In this document: positions 47,508 through 59,000 of the stretch, piece by piece
Numbering within the stretch: the first letter of the stretch is position 1
Layout of the letters: every line of letters begins with the position of its first letter
Assembly: GCA_964030785.1 (NCBI GenBank)
Contig: OZ034968.1
Location: 21,979,186-22,043,185, forward strand
Source: Siderastrea siderea
Lineage: Eukaryota; Cnidaria; Anthozoa; Scleractinia; Rhizangiidae
Reading direction: 5' to 3'
Length of the DNA: 64,000 nucleotides
Notes under the pieces: model-generated
What the model was told of the DNA's origin: nothing
Databases searched by the model: none
What the model saw: only the letters and a program-made list of their open reading frames with translations
Translations under genes and position numbers: made by a program

Positions 47508-48470
47508 AATGTACAATGAGCTTCCTAGGTGGCTGCGATTTTAAGATATTTATATTTAAAAACTGCTAAAATGCAGCACAAATCAGTCAAAAAGTTCGTA
47601 ATTTGCATAAATAGAAAAATTTCTAAACTGCCCTTACAGATTTTTCTCTTAAATTGATTGTCGTTAGAATACTAATTCTTTTTCAATTGATGTTCCAGCA
47701 AGTTTTAGGCTGAATAAACATTTCTGTTATTAGATAAGAAGGCTGAATCTCGGTCAGGTTTCAGTCGTTGTTAGCTTTCAACGAGCAACAGTTTTATTTT
47801 GTTTTTCCTGGTCTATTTCACGGTTATTCACGTGCAATGAATATTTATACACACTTGGCTTGTGTTCTCTCGTGCATTTATAATTCCTTCTCAGAATAAT
47901 AAAGAATTTTCGTCTTCTGAGCTTCTTCCTGGCGACTCTTTCCATTAGACTTTAAATACTGAATGACGTTTTAGCATTTTTAATTACGGATTGCATACAT
48001 GTTAATGCCCACGATGACATTACACTGGGGCCGAAAAAAAACGAGAAACAAGCTCAGAAGACGAACATTTTTTTATTATGAGAAGGAATTATAAGCGCAC
48101 GAGAGAACACAAGCGCAGCGTGTATAGAGATATTCATTGCATGTCAATAACCGTGAAATGGACCAGGAAAAACAAAATAAAACTGTTGCTCGTTGAAAGT
48201 TAATAACGACTGAAACTTGACCGAGATTCAGCCTTCTTATCTAATAACAGAAATGTTTATTCAACCTAAAGCTCACTGGAACATCAAAAAGAATTATTAT
48301 TCTAACGACAATCAATTTAAGAGAAAAATCTGTAAGGGCAGTTTATAAATTTTTCTATTTATGCAAATTACGAACTTTTTGACTGATTTGTGCTGCATTT
48401 TAGCAGTTTTTAAATATAAATATCTTAAAATGGCAGCCTACCTAGGAAGCTCGTTGTACATTAAGAATGT
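47508..48470. repeat. Large palindrome, arms ~430 bp
   Basis: Left arm 47508-47940 and right arm 48045-48470 are inverted copies (for example GAATCTCGGTCAGGTTTCAG and its near inverse), with a 105-bp centre. No clear target duplication, so whether this is a transposon or a foldback by-product is open. Confidence 0.8.
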
Positions 48471-49380
48471 TTTGCTATCATAAAAAATCTTTCAACTGAA
48501 AAGAGAAAGTGTTAAGTTTTATCTTTCTTGAAATATTGGAGAAAATTGCAGGAATGACCAAAATCAACCTGTAAAAAATGAATTATGATTTACTTGAAAA
48601 CGCTCTTACAGATTTTTCCCTAATTTTGAATACAAGTTGTGTAGGTTGAGTAGTTCAAATAGTTTAAGTTTCGTCATAAAGTGTCTGACTAGCTTTCGAG
48701 ATATTCGACATTATTTAAAATGAGGGGTTGTCCATTACCGTTGCTATGGTGACAGCTGTTGCTAGGAAACCAATGAGGAAATAAACTTTGGTCATATGTT
48801 GGAAAGGTGGTGTAGTATCAAGGAAATCAAAGTTTATCTTATACGCGAAATTTTGTTTTGATTTCAAAAGATACACTCCTAGGCCAAAAAACCTGTTGCG
48901 AGCCTCCTTAAGCCTCAGTTTCAATCAGACCTTGTTTAAATAACCGGCCCATAAAGGTTAAGATTCCTGTATCGTCAGATTAATTCATGAGCGACAGAAC
49001 CGAGTAGAATATCCTGTTGTGCACCGTTGATCTGCACAGTTTGACCGATCAAGTTGTGCACAGTTTGACTGATGTGCACCGTTTGACTGATGAAAATCTC
49101 GCGTCAATGATTTCTCAGTACTTAGAAGAGATTTTTTGCAAGATAATACAGCAGATATTTTTAGCTAGAGGGTTACATTACAATTTACAATTTTAACCAC
49201 GCTCAGCCAAGGAGAGGTCTCCTGAAATTAAAACAAAGTTAGATGCAAGCTCCAAATATATTATGTAATATTCCAATATTATTTGCAGTTTCCCGAATAA
49301 TTTCTCGAGGCTCCCGATTCCCGGCAATACCTTCAGATTCCCGAATAAAGTTTGCCGTTCTCACGAAACAGATATTCTTA

Positions 49381-49717
49381 AAGGCCCCATTTACATGAGT
49401 TATTTCATCCCGGGATGAGTTTCACCCCGGGATGACCTTCATCTCATCCCGAGATGACTTTCATCTCGGTGTCTGGTCATTTACCTTTGAGTGTTTACAT
49501 GATTTGGAGCAAAAATGTGTTCGCCCCGGGATGATTTCGTCCCGGTCTTCAGCACCGGGATGAAATCATCCCGGGGCGAACCCATTTTTGCTCCAAATCA
49601 TGTAAACGCTTACTGGTAAATGACCAGACACCGAGATGAAAGTCATCCCGGGATGAGATAAAGGTCATCCCGGGGTGAAACTCATCCCGGGATGAAATAA
49701 CTCATGTAAACGGCGCC
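49381..49717. mobile_element. Harbinger-like MITE, nearly perfect 337-bp palindrome
   Basis: TTA flanks both sides (49378-49380 and 49718-49720). Arms carry repeated CATCCCGGGATGA words and AAATCATGTAAACGC / inverse. The whole element could form one long hairpin. Coding-free. Confidence 0.85.
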
Positions 49718-50939
49718 TTAGAGTTGGCACCCCCCGTGGATTGGGGTTGTCAGACATTTCACGGAACACGAGAGTTACAAAAGGAGCTGTTCATAAAATC
49801 GTCTGACACTATTCATCCCACGCAATGACTCAACCATTTTCTTGTGGAGGAAAAGATCCTTGATAACGGAAGACATCCCTGAAGTAATTGATTAGGACTT
49901 CTTTCGAGTGTGCCATGTTGACGATTTCTGATGTTACGTGTGAACTTTCGAAGAATCGATTTCGTTAATAAAAAAGAGTGGTTATCTTTCAATCTATCTA
50001 AAAGAATATGTATAATCCAATTAAGAATGGAATGCGCACGTGAAGAATGCAATCTTCATTCCATGATCGTTCATGCATGAAGCGCTTTGACTGTAAGTTT
50101 GCGATGTAGGCCGGTATTTAATTTTGGGGCTCGTAGATTTTAATCACAATTACTGTTAAGTGTCACCAAAGATATCAAGTGAAAGTACTTTAAAAGCTAT
50201 GTCGTGATAGGACTGTCTTGAGTTAATTTTATTCACAGCATTTTTGTGGCTGGCATTCTCTCTCTGGGATTCTGTATCCTGGTAACCAAAGGAGGGTACA
50301 AAGTTGCTCCAAGAAAGTAGCGTATTCCATATTCTTCCACACAATAAACACGGTAAACTGCACGCAGTCGCACGTTTAAATAGTTCTTCTGATAGGACTA
50401 CAAAATAAGTTCTCTTATTTTCTTGGTAACTGAAAAGTAACTCGACACAATTACTCCTGCCAGGAAGTATTTACAATTAATAAAGAGAAAGTTTCTGTTT
50501 TACTTAGCGCAAAATTCTCATATTACACTTTTGGTGTCCATCGGAGTGTGTCTATAAGCTTGCATCCGCCAGAAAAGGGAGCTGCTCAGTTCTCATGGTT
50601 CAACGCTTGTAGGTCTGGATTCTGTGCGCGGTACTAAATGAACACCCTGGCGTTACAGTAGACATATCATAGGCATTGTAAGACGAATAGTGAGAACTGT
50701 TGATAGTTTCCATGGTCTCCACTAGTCCACTAGGTTTTTTTCTTCTTTGTCGTAGGTCACTTGATCGGAAAGATCGCTCTTGTGTGTTGTAGGTCTTATC
50801 AAGTATTACTTTGCTAGCGGACGAAACAGAAGTGAGCAACAAATATTGAACTAGAACCTTGCAAGTAGGCTCAGTTATTGACTCAAAAGCGCAAGCAATT
50901 TGACGGCGGAGCTGTGATTCGCGACCCAAGGAGAACAAT

Positions 50940-51395
50940 CGGGCTAATCTGCGCTAATACTGCTTGGGGGTTCCTATCTGCTGGCACATTGATGCGGTGT
51001 CGTTGCTCAACACATAAATGCAGCATGATAGGTTCCATGCCACATTCGGCTGCTATCTCCTCTGCGCCCTAATAAAGTTCGTCCCAAACCATGGGTTCGT
51101 TTATTTCTTCCGTCATTACACTGTTACCACTACCCCACTTCCTTTTTTCTTGTATGAGGTTGTCGTTCTCTCCTCGGAGCATATTGGATAAGGCAATGGT
51201 GTTGGACAAGACATGTCTTGTGACGCAAAGAGCAATAATGGAATCAAACTGCTTGATGGACACTGAACTTGTATTGCGTGCGACCACAGCCAGGCAATAA
51301 GTCGCGCAATAAATGGAAGAGGTAATACAACACGCCCGGGCGCATTCTTCCGCATCAGTGATGAAGGAACTGTCAGTATCGAAATTGCACAATTT
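50940..51395 (-). pseudogene. hAT-type transposase remnant (TTF/DUF4371-like)
   Basis: Leftward reading gives I-A-L-C-V-T-R-H-V-L-S, L-S-N-M-L-R-G-E-N, N-E-P-M-V-W-D-E-L-Y, then A-E-E-I-A-A-E-C-G-M-E-P and R-H-R-I-N-V-P-A-D. This order matches hAT-derived proteins related to zinc-finger MYM-type 1 and the 52-kDa PRKR repressor, just ahead of the dimerisation region. Stops and frame changes interrupt it. A further minus-strand ORF to the left (50600-50938) may be the decayed continuation, but I cannot confirm it. Confidence 0.6.
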
Positions 51396-51778
51396 TTACT
51401 TCATCTATATGAATTTTCCATTTCTCCTGTATTATAAACCGTCAAATTAAGAAAAACAATATTAACGACAGAACATTCTGGTACGCACTTGCGTATTTCG
51501 CGTAAACGCAGAAACGCCCCTGATGTTCGTTGCAACTACCACCGGCGTCTTTGCACAACGTGTCCGCTCACTGGGACGCATATCGTCGCGCTAGAAATAG
51601 TGTTGTCCACATAATCCGCAATGCAAAACTATCGTGACGCAATTAAGAGCAATTTAGACAATCCTAAGAATCTGTGGAAAATTATCCGTAATATCACTCC
51701 CTCCAAATTCTAATCGTCAGTAACAACACAGAAATCGCTAATTTATTTAATCAACACTTTGCTAACATAACTTCTTCA

Positions 51779-52921
51779 AAAAATAAATGTAAAGAAGATC
51801 CTCGCAGTTATTAACGCAACTTATGCAGTTGCGAAAAGAAAGCCTGAAAAAATCAGGCTTGCCAGGATTCGAACCCTGACCTCTGCGATACCGGTGCAGC
51901 GCTCTAACCAATTGAGCTAACAAGCCAACTGGGAGCTGGCCATTAAATTGGCTCGTAATATACCCGGGAAAGATGAAGATGAAATTATAAATATATGAAA
52001 TTCATATATTTGAACTGCGGAATGAAGAAATAAATGTAAAGAAGATCCTCGCAGTTATTAACGCAACTTATGCAGTTGCGAAAAGAAAGCCTGAAAAAAT
52101 CAGGCTTGCCGGGATTCGAACCCTGACCTCTGCGATACCGGTACAGCGCTCTAACCAATTGAGCTAACAAGCCAACTGGGAGCTGGCCATTAAATTGGCT
52201 CGTAATATACCCGGGAAAGATGAAGATGAAATTATAAATATATGAAATTCATATATTTGAACTGCGGAATGAAGAAATAAATGTAAAGAAGATCCTCGCA
52301 GTTATTAACGCAACTTATGCAGTTACGAAAAGAAAGCCTGAAAAAATCAGGCTTGCCGGGATTCGAACCCTGACCTCTGCGATACCGGTGCAGCGCTCTA
52401 ACCAATTGAGCTAACAAGCCAACTGGGAGCTGGTCATTAAATTGGCTCGTAATATTCCTGGGAAAGATGACGATGAAATTATAAATATATGAAATTCATA
52501 TATTTGAACTGCGGAATGAAGAAATAAATGTAAAGAAGATCCTCGCAGTTATTAACGCAACTTATGCAGTTGCGAAAAGAAAGCCTGAAAAAATCAGGCT
52601 TGCCGGGATTCGAACCCTGACCTCTGCGATACCGGTACAGCGCTCTAACCAATTGAGCTAACACGGCATTTCAGGCTTTCTTTAATAACTGCGAGGATCT
52701 TCTTTACATTTATTTCTTCATTCCGCAGTTCAAATATATGAATTTCATATATTTATAATTTCATCTTCATCTTTCCCGGGTATATTACGTGCCAATTTAA
52801 TAACCAGCTCCCAGTTGGCTTGTTAGCTCAATTGGTTAGAGCGCTGCACTGCGAGGATCTTCTTTACATTTATTTCTTCATTCCGCAGTTCAAATATATG
52901 AATTTCATATATTTATAATTT
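51779..52921. repeat. 247-bp tRNA-like tandem repeat array with inverted copies
   Basis: Four head-to-tail units (period exactly 247: 51781, 52028, 52275, 52522) are followed by one and a half units in the opposite orientation (about 52672-52921). The 13-mer CATAACTTCTTCA flanks the array (51766-51778 and 52922-52934), so it entered the LINE as an insertion. Each unit has a tRNA-like minus-strand segment, a GAAAGCCTGAAAAAATCAGGC hairpin region next to it, and ATATATGAAATTCATATAT. Unit-to-unit identity is very high. Confidence 0.92.
51856..51926 (-). repeat. tRNA-like segment, unit 1 (repeated at +247, +494, +741)
   Basis: Minus strand: acceptor GGCTTG pairs with CAAGCC, D arm GCTC/GAGC with A box TTAGCTCAATTGG, B box GGTTCGAATCC. 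The anticodon loop reads CCGGTAT, which would place GGT (threonine) at 34-36, but U33 is C and the anticodon and T stems each have a mismatch. Repeats at 52103-52173 and 52350-52420; the fourth (about 52597-52662) is broken at its 5' end, and 52818-52850 is a half copy on the plus strand. Treated as a tRNA-derived repeat. Confidence 0.75.
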
Positions 52922-55119
52922 CATAACTTCTTCAGTAGACCTGGGTGATGCACCTGTATGCCCTAACTGGGATTATTTTACCAATTTTGTTGACTCAAAG
53001 CTCCCGTGTGGCACGGCGCCCTTCTCTATACCGCCTATTACAGAGGATTTTGTCCTCTCCAGTCTTAATCGTCTCCCGCTTAATAAGGCCGCTGGCTTGG
53101 ACGGGATTGACGGTTACTTTCTTAAAATTGCAGCTCCCTCTATATCCTCTTCGCTGACGACTGTATTCAACCTTAGTCTTACTTGTGGCGTGTTCCCGGA
53201 TGTGTGGAAAATCGCGAAGGTTTCGCCACTGTTTAAGGAAGGCTCACTCCTAGATCGCTCAAATTTTCGCCCTATCTCAGTCCTCGCTATTGTGTCTAAG
53301 ATTTTAGAACGTCATGTACATTCTAACTTCTACGGTTTTCTTGCCAGTTATGATCTTCTCACAGACTTCCAGTTTGGCTTTAGATGGTTTCGCTCTTGTG
53401 AGTTTGCAGTTATGAACCTCTCGGACTGTATACTCGCCAATATGGACCGTGGCGTTCTTAGTGGACTTCTCTTAATTGACCTAAAAAGGCCTTTGATCTG
53501 GCCAATCATAGCACCCTGTTGTTAAAACTCGGCGTATATGGTTGTTCTCCATCCGCACTTAAGTGGTTTAACTCGTATCTTACAGGCCGCTCCCAGAAAA
53601 CGTCATTTAAAGGGGCTCTGTCCGATTCACTTCCTATGTCTGTCGGAATCCCTCAGGGGAGCATACTTGGACCTCTATTCTTTCTTGTTTTCATAAATGA
53701 CCTCCCACTTTATTTGTCCTCTACTTTTGACACTAACCTTACTATGTTTGCCGATGATACTACCATTCTTACATCTGGATCCACTGTGCAGGAAGTTGAA
53801 CTTCGACTAAACCTGCTTGCTTCCGATGTCTCATCCTGGGCAAATCTCAACCGCATGGCCCTAAATGCTTCCAAAACTAAATCTATGCTGATTGCTTCTC
53901 CCCAAAAGCTAAGATTCTTATCTTCTCAATCACTTGAAGTAGCAGTCAATAACACCATTGTGCACCAAGTCCTCGAGACTAAAGTTCTCGGCGTGACATT
54001 TGACCACCATCTCTCTTGGGAGCAGCATGTTGATAGTCTGTGTTGTAAACTTAACAGCCGTCTCTCGCTTTTGCGCAGAATTAGCTCCTTCCTTACACAA
54101 GAAGGCTCCCTGCGTTATTACGATGCTTGTGTTCACAGTCAGCTTGTTTATTGTTCTAGCGCCTGGGGCACCTGCTCCCAGACACTACTCCTTCGTCTCC
54201 TTCGCGTGCAGAAACATGCTGCTCGTATAATTCTCAGCGCTGACTTTTCTATACCTTCTGTTGCCCTTTTTTCTAAACTTCAATGGATCCCAGTAAATGA
54301 AATGATAAAATGTAGGAAACTGCAGCTACTTTTCTCTATTATGGCTAATCCTGAAGCTCCTCTTTGTCTTAAACAGAAGTTCTCCTTTCTATCCACTACA
54401 CGGACTACTCGTATAACTAGAAGTACAACTTCTCCTAATTCAGTTATTCCCCATCCTAGAACAAATTTGGGTAAGCGCACCTTCTCGTATTCTGCCACTG
54501 TTCTCTTTAATGCCCTTGAGGTTGATTTAAAGATACTTGCTGCGCGCCCCATTGCCTCGCCTAGTGCTTTGTCTTCCTTTTCGTTTTCGCTAAAGCATAA
54601 ACTTCGTGAACTTTTCCTGCAAAACCTTAATACTGTCTCCCATCTTGAGGAGCTTTGTTACCATGAATGCCGCTTTCTTCTTAAATGCCGCTGTTTTTTT
54701 TAGTATGTGACTACTTCATGTTTCTTAGCTTATTACTTCTCTTACTTATAGTTTAGCTTAGATTATCTGTTATTTTGTAATGTTTAATGTTTATTCTTTT
54801 TTGTTCGAATGAATTCTGCTACATATATATGCATATGTCCTTTTTGATAGAATTATTGTAATTTATTGTTGTAATTTATTATTGTTTTTTTCTTGTCTGT
54901 TTGAATTTTATTTTTGAGGGCCATATGTTAGAAAACTGTAAAAGGTTAATATGTTCACCCTCGTTAAATAAAGTGTATTGTATTGTATTGTATAGTAACA
55001 AGACTTAAAAGCAATCAACGTTCATCACGATCGTAGCTCATAGCAACATCAAAGTATAAGGCTTTCTTTTGTATTGCTTGAGTTTTTCTCTGGTAAGAAC
55101 AAAGGCCGTTAAATACCTA

Positions 55120-56984
55120 CAACTATGGCCATAATTCTTGGGACACTTTGCTCAACTGGCGTCCCGTTAGCGTCATTTGAAAAATACTCTTGCCTCGCCC
55201 CCCTCCCCCCTGTACAATGTTGAAGTTAGGTTTTGAAACTGGTGACTGATCTTCAACATTGTTTGGGGAGGTGCGGGGGGGGGGGGGGGGCGATAGTCAT
55301 AAAACTTGTAAAAGACTTCTAATTACAGTGGAGATTACATTTTCTTACTTCTCATTGAAATATTACCAAGTGTCCCAAGGTCTAATGGCCATAATTGTCT
55401 ATAGACCAGTTTGAAAGAGAAAGCGTTTGTCGCTTAGAATGTAAGCCTTGACTAGTAGAAATAGACAGTCTCGTTTCGGAAATAGCTCGAACAAGCCATA
55501 GTCCTGGGTAGTTAGTATATTTTATCATCACATGCGGCATTACTTTGCGGACTATTAATTGAAGATACAGGAAGTGGCATTTATGACATCTTTTCATACT
55601 TTCTTTTCGGGCTAAAATATGCGTTTATAGGGTTCTGTTTCCTTACTGATATAAAAAAGCCTTGTTCAATGACAGGCAATATTGCTATTTTCACAAACAG
55701 TCTGATTTAACAGAGGAACGCTATATGAGCGTTGAAACATACACGTTTATGTTATCACTGCGTTAACAGTACTCAGCTAAGAAAGCAACAGTACTCACAC
55801 AAATTGTCAGGCGTAACAACACAGCTTATTGAGGTTTACTTTTGTTTTCTATGGCAATATGTTAGCAATAGTTTCTTCAACTTACTGAGATTAAAAAGTC
55901 TCGAATGATCCCTAGCTATCGAATTTTATCAACAGTACTCACCTATAAACAAGAAGTAAATATCCCCTCTCTTGTTTATTTTAGTGCAAATATGCCGAGT
56001 ACTGTGCTAAAGTCGACCAAAACGAGCATCATTGATATAGAAAACCTGATTAAACTATTATTCTAATAGGAGTGATACATTTGAACCACTTTTACTGGGA
56101 TTCTTGCTATTCTAGAACGAGAAAAAGCGGAAAATGTTGCTGAGTACTGTTGCCGAGTACTGTTGGCGTTACTCATTAACCATGACGTATTATACGCGTG
56201 ACTTAAATTCCAGTTCGAAGTATCTGGTGACGAACTGCGATTTATTAGCATTCAACGGAAAGAAAATATTTTCAAATGCAGAGTGAATTGTGTCACTTGG
56301 GTAAAAAGGACACCCTATAGCCTCATTGATTTGCTGTTGGGACGATAAAAATCCGTTTTCAAGCTTGCTCAGTCAATGCTATTACTTCGTAAAATAAGCC
56401 TTATATTTGTTGCAAGTACGTTCTCTCTCTTTTAACAGTAATTAGGGTATCGTTTTGGTGTGATAACTTCGTCTTTCAATGAGAAAAGTCACTCGAGTGT
56501 ATTATAATTTACACACCCAGAACCGTTCCACCAACATTTTACTGGAATGACACTTACCCACCCCTCCCCCAACTATTCTTGTGTCACATGTGCCATTTGC
56601 AATGCAAAACGCCAGCAACCACAGTTTACCACTGAAACTGTACATAAGTCACAGAGTTTGGTTGGTTTGCAGTTACAATGGGCAATTTCATCATCGATCG
56701 CATTCAGACAACTATGGCCATAATTCTTGGGACACTTTGCTCAACTGGCGTCCCGTTAGCGTCATTTGAAAAATACTCTTGCCTCGCCCCCCTCCCCCCT
56801 GTACAATGTTGAAGTTAGGTTTTGAAACTGGTGACTGATCTTCAACATTGTTTGGGGAGGTGCGGGGGGGGGGGGGGCGATAGTCATAAAACTTGTAAAA
56901 GACTTCTAATTACAGTGGAGATTACATTTTCTTACTTCTCATTGAAATATTACCAAGTGTCCCAAGGTCTAATGGCCATAATTG
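55120..56984. mobile_element. Composite insertion: two identical MITEs around a 1.3-kb core
   Basis: Direct copies at 55120-55397 and 56709-56984, nearly identical, each with ends CAACTATGGCCATAATT and the inverse of AATGGCCATAATTG. TA lies outside the two outer ends (55118-55119 and 56985-56986), and the EEP-2 unit has the empty site near 12953. The inner ends lack TA. Thus the whole 1.87 kb appears to have inserted as one Tc1/mariner-like unit. The core has no recognised gene. Confidence 0.75.
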
Positions 56985-57254
56985 TAGGTCAAATTTCTTC
57001 GTCTTCTTGAAGCCGTTGTCCTTGTGGTTTTTCTGTATTTCAATTTTAACTTTTAGCTTTATTTAAAAATTTTTTACACATATAAGTTAAACGATCAGAA
57101 CTGCTCCTTCTGATTTCAAGCGTTTTCACCCTCCCCCATAAAAGGCAACTCCATGCCGCTGAAAGCGTGCATTTTATAGATAACTTAGACGTGGAAATAT
57201 ATCGACAATTACAAGTCAAGATGACAACATAACCTTCACAATACAGGCCTTTAT

Positions 57255-57740
57255 GCATATACTCGTGGCAGACTTATTGGTGATGAAAAAAACCATGAGC
57301 GGAGACGGTGGAGCCACCGGCTTGGCCACAAAGGTGAACTGGGGAGGGCTACGTAATGAGATAGGAGAAGGCGAGCTTTTTATTTCCCAAGCCCTTTCCA
57401 GTTAGTATTTTACGACTCAAACAAGTCGGAGCCTGCTCGTATTGTCAGTATATTTTGCCCAAAAGATTTGATGAGCGCTTGCCTCAACGACGGCTTCAGT
57501 CAACAAAATGAACTGAAGCGAGTCCGTCAATTAGTTTGCACTACAACGCGGGTACACAGAATCTGACCGCGTCCTGGCGTTGTCTGAATGTCAGGCGCAC
57601 AAATGAGAAAGAGAGGTGAAAGTTAGGCGCGTTAAAGCTGCGTCATTCCGCTCTTTCGTTTCTCCCTTACTTCTCTTTCTGTGCGAGGGATTTTGTATGA
57701 ATATATAGAGATGAATTATTTATTCCTTTCTTTTTATCAG
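57255..57740 (+). other. Proximal upstream region of EEP-3
   Basis: Matches 13198-13691. In EEP-2 this contains a 115-codon ORF; here the same frame has frameshifts and a stop, so it is not coding. The conserved pieces are the CAGGCGCACAAATGAGA block, the GGCGCGTTAAAG block, a pyrimidine-rich stretch and the acceptor-like TTTTTATCAG right before the ATG. Confidence 0.7.
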
Positions 57741-58691
57741 ATGTCCCTCTCCAGATGTAAAAAGTGCGTCATCGCAGCTTTCGCATGTGCGGTGGTAATT
57801 CTACTATTTGCATCACACTTTTTGGGAGGCCTCAGTGTGCATGAAAAGTTCTTATTCAGTGCTGTTACTCGGGAAACCGTCAGCGAAAGCCAGCCCACCT
57901 TAAATGTCGAGAGGAACCTTCGACTGATCAGTTATAACTTATGGTGTGACCATTTTAGCCCTCGCAGTCTTTGGAACGTTAACGAACGAATTCAAAGACT
58001 TGCTGATGGCATCAAGAAATTCGACATTGCACTGATCCAGGAGGCATACATCTTGAACGCAGGATTCGCTGTTATTTCAAACTGCGCCTCGCGTTTGGTC
58101 AAAGCAATGGAAAAACGTGGGTTTCACTACAGAACGTCTGTTGCGGATTTTTTAGCGCCTTATGTAGGAAAAAGCGGTGGTATTGTTATATTTAGCCGCA
58201 TACCACTTGCAAGAACAATATCAAGACAATTTCGCAACTATTCTATTCTACAGAGCGCAGACTACAGAGGTTTTGTCGTTGGAGAATACTTTGTTAACTC
58301 TCGACATCTTCATATCATTAACACGCATCTAGATCCTCGTCAAGCAAAGACGAGAACGTCACAAGCCAAGGAACTCACTACGGCAACGAAGAATTTTACC
58401 AAGTCTTCTCACCTGATCGTAGGAGGAGACTTCAACATTGACAATCTCTACCCAACTGTTAGTAACAGCAGTAAGGAATATATTGAGCTGTTAAAAACAA
58501 TGAATGAAGCTGGTCTTCGGTCGGTGTTTCCATTAAGAAAGGAAACCAACATTGACGGTGGTAATTACGATGCAATATTCACTAGCTCCAATATTGAAAT
58601 AGTGCGGAAAAAGATCGTCAAACTTGTAACGACTAGCAAGGAATTGGTCTCAGATCATTATGGCCTTGCATTAGAATTCAAGCTGTTGTAG
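57741..58691 (+). CDS. EEP-3: membrane-anchored sphingomyelinase-like EEP-family hydrolase
   Basis: A 316-residue paralogue of EEP-2 with identical length and motif positions: membrane segment about 9-28, N66, E101, S-G-G-I-V-I-F-S-R (145-153), H196 in N-T-H-L-D, D230/N232 in G-G-D-F-N, D305-H306. Expected activity is metal-dependent phosphodiester hydrolysis, probably of a phospholipid headgroup, on the lumenal or outer side of a membrane. Changes from EEP-2 cluster in the N-terminal 60 residues (for example S4, R5, C9, H26, F27, L28, H34), and the catalytic core is nearly unchanged. The chosen ATG follows TTTTTATCAG, as in EEP-2. An in-frame ATG at 57711 would add ten residues if there is no splice here. 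The open frame is evidence for recent or continuing selection. Confidence 0.88.
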   Translation: MSLSRCKKCVIAAFACAVVILLFASHFLGGLSVHEKFLFSAVTRETVSESQPTLNVERNLRLISYNLWCDHFSPRSLWNVNERIQRLADGIKKFDIALIQEAYILNAGFAVISNCASRLVKAMEKRGFHYRTSVADFLAPYVGKSGGIVIFSRIPLARTISRQFRNYSILQSADYRGFVVGEYFVNSRHLHIINTHLDPRQAKTRTSQAKELTTATKNFTKSSHLIVGGDFNIDNLYPTVSNSSKEYIELLKTMNEAGLRSVFPLRKETNIDGGNYDAIFTSSNIEIVRKKIVKLVTTSKELVSDHYGLALEFKLL

Positions 58692-59000
58692 TAATATTAA
58701 TAATATTTACTGAGCCGAAATCTTCGACAGTGTACTTTCTTTACCATGTGGATGTCCTCTTCCTAAAAGGTCTGAAATGATTTACTCTTACCGCAGCTTA
58801 GTACCCAGTCGTCTCTTCCCACTCAGCCGACTTGACAGGGGAACGCCTGGGTACTAGCTCCTTTTGTAAGTAGTGTGACAGCGAGTACCCTGGGAGTAGA
58901 GGTTTCTTGGTCACCGTTTATGCCAGCGGGCGAATAAGTAGCCTGCAATTTGCCGCCGTTCAGGATCTTGGACGGACAAATTAAAAACAAAACTGCTTTC
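58692..59000 (+). other. 3' flank of EEP-3
   Basis: Colinear with 14643-14996, with a shared ATTAAA near 58981 as a possible polyadenylation signal and the TAGTACCCAG...CTGGGTACTAGC hairpin (about 58799-58856). Confidence 0.5.

Larger units (their letters stand above)
43745..50093. mobile_element. 6.3-kb TA-flanked insertion with nested repeats
   Basis: Ends CAGTCAACGTGCTTCACG and the near inverse (CAGTCAAAGCGCTTCATG read inward from the right), about 27 bp long. TA flanks it on both sides (43743-43744, 50094-50095), and the EEP-2 unit shows the intact GATTTAAGTTTGCG site (about 12337-12350). TA duplication fits Tc1/mariner-type insertion, but no DDE transposase is recognisable; the body is largely filled by other repeats. 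Confidence 0.68.
51500..54992 (+). pseudogene. 5'-truncated LINE with reverse transcriptase, split by a tRNA-repeat array
   Basis: Before the array: K-N-L-W-K-I-I-R-N-I-T-P-S-K and N-T-E-I-A-N-L-F-N-Q-H-F (51655-51778). After it, an open frame from 52935 gives N-K-A-A-G-L-D-G-I and F-R-P-I-S-V-L. One missing base in the AAAAAGG run near 53485 (K-A-F-D expected) shifts to a second frame (53519-54703) with P-Q-G-S-I-L-G-P-L-F-F, the catalytic F-A-D-D (53747-53758) and the thumb/tail block S-A-W-G. The 3' end has AATAAA followed by (TATTG)n, a microsatellite tail of the kind seen in CR1/L2-type LINEs. The apurinic endonuclease is missing. Dead copy, but otherwise well preserved. Confidence 0.88.
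38219..57740 (+). repeat. Segmental duplication unit, copy upstream of EEP-3
   Basis: Colinear with 9633-13691 but expanded about fivefold by insertions: 40312-40802, 41005-43341, 43745-50093, a block holding a hAT fragment and a LINE (about 50351-54992), and 55120-56984. A CATA microsatellite (about 40108-40137) is also new. If the exon-1 model is right, this is essentially one intron of about 18 kb. Confidence 0.82.

Noticed and set aside
51856..52667. tRNA gene cluster
   Set aside because: The tRNA-like segments lie in a 247-bp tandem repeat, lack U33 and carry stem mismatches, so they are scored as tRNA-derived repeats.
51779..52921. CRISPR-like array
   Set aside because: The repeats are long, contiguous and without spacers, and the genome is eukaryotic.
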